A program made the position numbers and the translations under genes. A model generated the notes under the pieces. It was not told where the DNA came from. It worked only from the letters and a program-made list of their open reading frames with translations, and ran no database searches. A DNA stretch of 7,440 nucleotides from DAONLM01 sp035406685 (GTDB lineage Bacteria; Spirochaetota; GWE2-31-10; MWDO01), in the NCBI GenBank assembly GCA_035406685.1, contig DAONLM010000153.1, positions 1 to 7,440 of the forward strand, in the 5' to 3' direction. How positions within the stretch are numbered: the stretch's first letter is position 1; each line of letters starts with the position of its first letter. This document shows positions 5,366 to 7,440 of this stretch, piece by piece.

Positions 5366-6910
5366 ATGAAGAATATATATTTTTTATTTGATAAGAGAAT
5401 TAAATATTTAATAATTGGGTTAGCGATTATTTTTCTTCTCTTTTTTGCTTTTTCTATTTTATATGTTGTTTTTAGAACGAGATATCTCCTATTTTTGTTT
5501 ATTTTTGTTCATATATTATTTTTTTTATGGAGTGTTTTTTTTATTTTATATATTTTTAATACAATTAATGTTTTAAAAAATATTATGGTTTTCTTAAAAA
5601 AAGAATTAGATGGGGCAGTCGAAAAATATACTAATACTATAAATGGGTTAAAAGAAATTTTTAAAAATAATTGTGAGCAATATAATTATTTTAATGAGTG
5701 TGACGTCTTGTTAAGATTAGAGAAATTATGCGAGGAGAATAATAATTTAAAAAATTATTTTTTAGAAATTATGCAAGTTTTTAAAATGAAAGATATATTA
5801 AAAAATTTTCAAAATTTAATAAAAAGAGGTACTTCTCATATAATAGACTATTTATCTATATTTGAAGATGTTATAAAAAAGAGTATAGAATATAAAAAAA
5901 GAATAATTAAACAAAATGAAGATCTTGTTAATATTTTTATATATCCAGTAACTTATTCTATTGACATAACAAGAGATTGGAAAGAACATTTTGAGAAAAT
6001 CTTTGACAAAATGTTAAATCAGAATTTAATTCAATTAGAGATTATTAAAAAAATCAATGAGGATGACTTAATTATAATTAATGATATATTAGAAAATTTT
6101 AAAACTCAACATGAAAAAAGTTCATTATATTCTATCAAATATAGAGAGGGATTACCTGCTTTTTTTAATAAGGTGGATGATGTAAAGAATGTTTTTATCG
6201 ATTCTCTTACAAAATATGCAAAGAATTTTGAAAAAATAAGTAATATTACAGAAAATATTAATAGTATATCAGAAAAAATCAGAATGATATCATTGAATCT
6301 CAGTATAGAGGCAAGCAAGAGTTCTAATAAATCTTTTATGATAATTGGTAAAGAGTTGCAAAAACTATCTTTAGATACCCAGCAATTTATCAAAAAAATG
6401 AAGGAAGAATTTAATAGTTCTTTCAAACAGTTAGAAGAATTAAAAGAAGAAAATACATTAAAGATAGAAGACTTAAATAATTTTATTGATATTTATAAGA
6501 ACCTGGCAATTGAATATGATACTAATATTAAGGAAATAGAAATTTCATTAAATAAATTTATAGACAATGTAAAAACAAGTAATGAGGAAAATAGAAATCT
6601 TATCTTTTCTATATTTTATGATATTCAGAGAGTTTCAATTATAAAAGAGCAAGTTGATCATAAAGATAAATTTTTATCTAATGGATTAGAAGAAATATTA
6701 AATTATTATACTATCTTATTACAAAAAGAAGATTTATTAAATATAACCGAAGATAAAAAAAGAGAGATATATAAGAATCTCCTTGATAAAATTAGATCAT
6801 TTGTTTCTACAAAAGAAGAGAGAAATTATTTGAATGAATTATACAAAAAATATTTAGATATTGAAATAGATGATGGTGAGTTTAAAGATAAAGATATAAT
6901 AATTTTTTGA
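5366..6910 (+). CDS. Two-TM coiled-coil protein with a degenerate MCP-like signalling hairpin
   Basis: The gene is not recognised as a named family. The ATG follows GAGGGGGTG (5347-5355) at 10 nt. The 514-residue product has two hydrophobic helices (about 14-36 and 40-66) joined by only three residues (RTR), so there is no periplasmic sensor domain. The rest is a long, Lys/Glu/Ile/Asn-rich, largely helical cytoplasmic region. Residues 298-340 can be aligned by eye with the MCP tip: NINSISEKIRMISLNLSIEA against DDIAFQTNILALNAAVEAA, then KSSNKSFMIIGKELQKLS against RAGEAGRGFAVVADQVKSLA. The turn is two residues shorter and its Gly, Glu and Arg residues are lost; Asn311 and Glu315 remain. No clear methylation pairs flank it. 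A second patch, YDIQRVSIIKEQV (418-430), recalls the DIQFQDITRQ-type motif I associate with some MCP-like proteins, from memory. It lies 113 nt after the MCP and 1 nt before cheR, implying translational coupling. An inferred role is a membrane scaffold or modulator of the array or of CheR; this is not shown. By eye it is even more A+T-rich than its neighbours. Confidence 0.93.
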   Translation: MKNIYFLFDKRIKYLIIGLAIIFLLFFAFSILYVVFRTRYLLFLFIFVHILFFLWSVFFILYIFNTINVLKNIMVFLKKELDGAVEKYTNTINGLKEIFKNNCEQYNYFNECDVLLRLEKLCEENNNLKNYFLEIMQVFKMKDILKNFQNLIKRGTSHIIDYLSIFEDVIKKSIEYKKRIIKQNEDLVNIFIYPVTYSIDITRDWKEHFEKIFDKMLNQNLIQLEIIKKINEDDLIIINDILENFKTQHEKSSLYSIKYREGLPAFFNKVDDVKNVFIDSLTKYAKNFEKISNITENINSISEKIRMISLNLSIEASKSSNKSFMIIGKELQKLSLDTQQFIKKMKEEFNSSFKQLEELKEENTLKIEDLNNFIDIYKNLAIEYDTNIKEIEISLNKFIDNVKTSNEENRNLIFSIFYDIQRVSIIKEQVDHKDKFLSNGLEEILNYYTILLQKEDLLNITEDKKREIYKNLLDKIRSFVSTKEERNYLNELYKKYLDIEIDDGEFKDKDIIIF

Positions 6911-6911
6911 T

Positions 6912-7440
6912 ATGAGAGATATAATATTATCAGACTACTTATTTAAAAAGTTGGTAGAATATTTTTATAAAGAGACTGGAATTTCTTTAAAAGAATATAA
7001 AAAATATCTTGTTGAGCATAGATTGTCAAGATTTATAGGAGAAGGATCAAGGTTTAGAGACTTTAATGAATTTTATAATGCTTTGATTGAGGATAAAACA
7101 GGAGAGTTAAAAAGCATTTTAATTCAATCATTGACAACAAACTGGACATATTTTTTTAGGGAAAATATTCATTTTGAGTTTTTAAAAGAGTATTTAAGAG
7201 AGAATTGGGATAAGCAGAGATACATTAGACTCTGGAGTGCCGGGTGTTCTACTGGTGAAGAGGCTTACAGTATGGCAATTGTTTCCAAAGAGGTGATACC
7301 AGAGATTGAAAAGATTGATTTTAGAATACTTGCCACAGATATATCATTAAAAGTCTTAAATTTTGCCATAAATGGGGTATATAATTATTCTAAGATAAAG
7401 ACTTCCATAGAAGATCATACATTGAAAAGATATTTTATAT
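6912..7440 (+). CDS. cheR: MCP glutamate methyltransferase CheR (3' end beyond the window)
   Basis: CheR transfers methyl groups from S-adenosylmethionine to receptor glutamates during adaptation, working with CheB. The first 176 codons are present, out of about 270-290 in the family. The N-terminal helical domain covers about 1-70 (KLVEYFYKETGISL, then the basic HRLSRF segment). Family hallmarks follow: TTNWTYFFRE (75-84), the SAM-binding loop LWSAGCSTGEEAYSMA (107-122) and ATDIS (141-145), whose acidic residue contacts SAM in known CheR structures. The ATG is 1 nt after the TGA of the upstream gene and has no good ribosome binding site, so translation is probably coupled to that gene. Nothing looks damaged in the visible part. 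cheB or cheD might be expected downstream but cannot be seen here. Confidence 0.97.
   Translation, partial: MRDIILSDYLFKKLVEYFYKETGISLKEYKKYLVEHRLSRFIGEGSRFRDFNEFYNALIEDKTGELKSILIQSLTTNWTYFFRENIHFEFLKEYLRENWDKQRYIRLWSAGCSTGEEAYSMAIVSKEVIPEIEKIDFRILATDISLKVLNFAINGVYNYSKIKTSIEDHTLKRYFI

Overview
The window is a very AT-rich stretch (roughly 70-75% A+T by eye) holding six co-directional genes of one chemotaxis cluster: cheA, cheY, cheW, a methyl-accepting chemotaxis protein (MCP) gene, an unnamed membrane coiled-coil gene, and the 5' part of cheR. AGA/ATA-rich codon use, strong AGGAGG-type ribosome binding sites, a CheA with a MshEN-like insert instead of a recognisable P2 domain, and a HAMP-less MCP with a long C-terminal tail suggest a motile, low-GC diderm, perhaps Deferribacterota, Spirochaetota or a deltaproteobacterium-like lineage. 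That placement is inference and weak.

Layout: 1-407 is non-coding apart from a possible 21-codon leader ORF. It contains a 20-bp perfect inverted repeat whose arms are themselves dyads (129-177), a sigma-70-like promoter (277-305), and a small hairpin overlapping the leader ORF's ribosome binding site. cheA (408-2579) is complete. cheY (2699-3057) runs into a block of exactly 100 N (3058-3157), and cheW emerges on the other side (3158-3568), so the CheY C-terminus and the CheW N-terminus are both missing. The MCP gene (3588-5252) has a strong ribosome binding site but carries a single in-frame TAA at codon 34, directly after TM1. A hairpin terminator candidate follows it (5265-5292). The next gene (5366-6910) encodes a two-TM, almost wholly helical protein. 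Its middle looks like a decayed MCP signalling hairpin with the CheA/CheW-contacting turn eroded. cheR starts 1 nt later (6912) and runs off the window.

How the genes fit together: in the canonical pathway the MCP, CheW and CheA form the membrane signalling array, CheA phosphorylates CheY, and CheR methylates MCP glutamates for adaptation. The two points that depart from a textbook operon are the interrupted MCP and the MCP-derived but apparently non-canonical membrane protein translationally adjacent to cheR. The assembly gap nearby means that the MCP stop codon could be a sequence error. No RNA genes, mobile elements or CRISPR arrays were seen.
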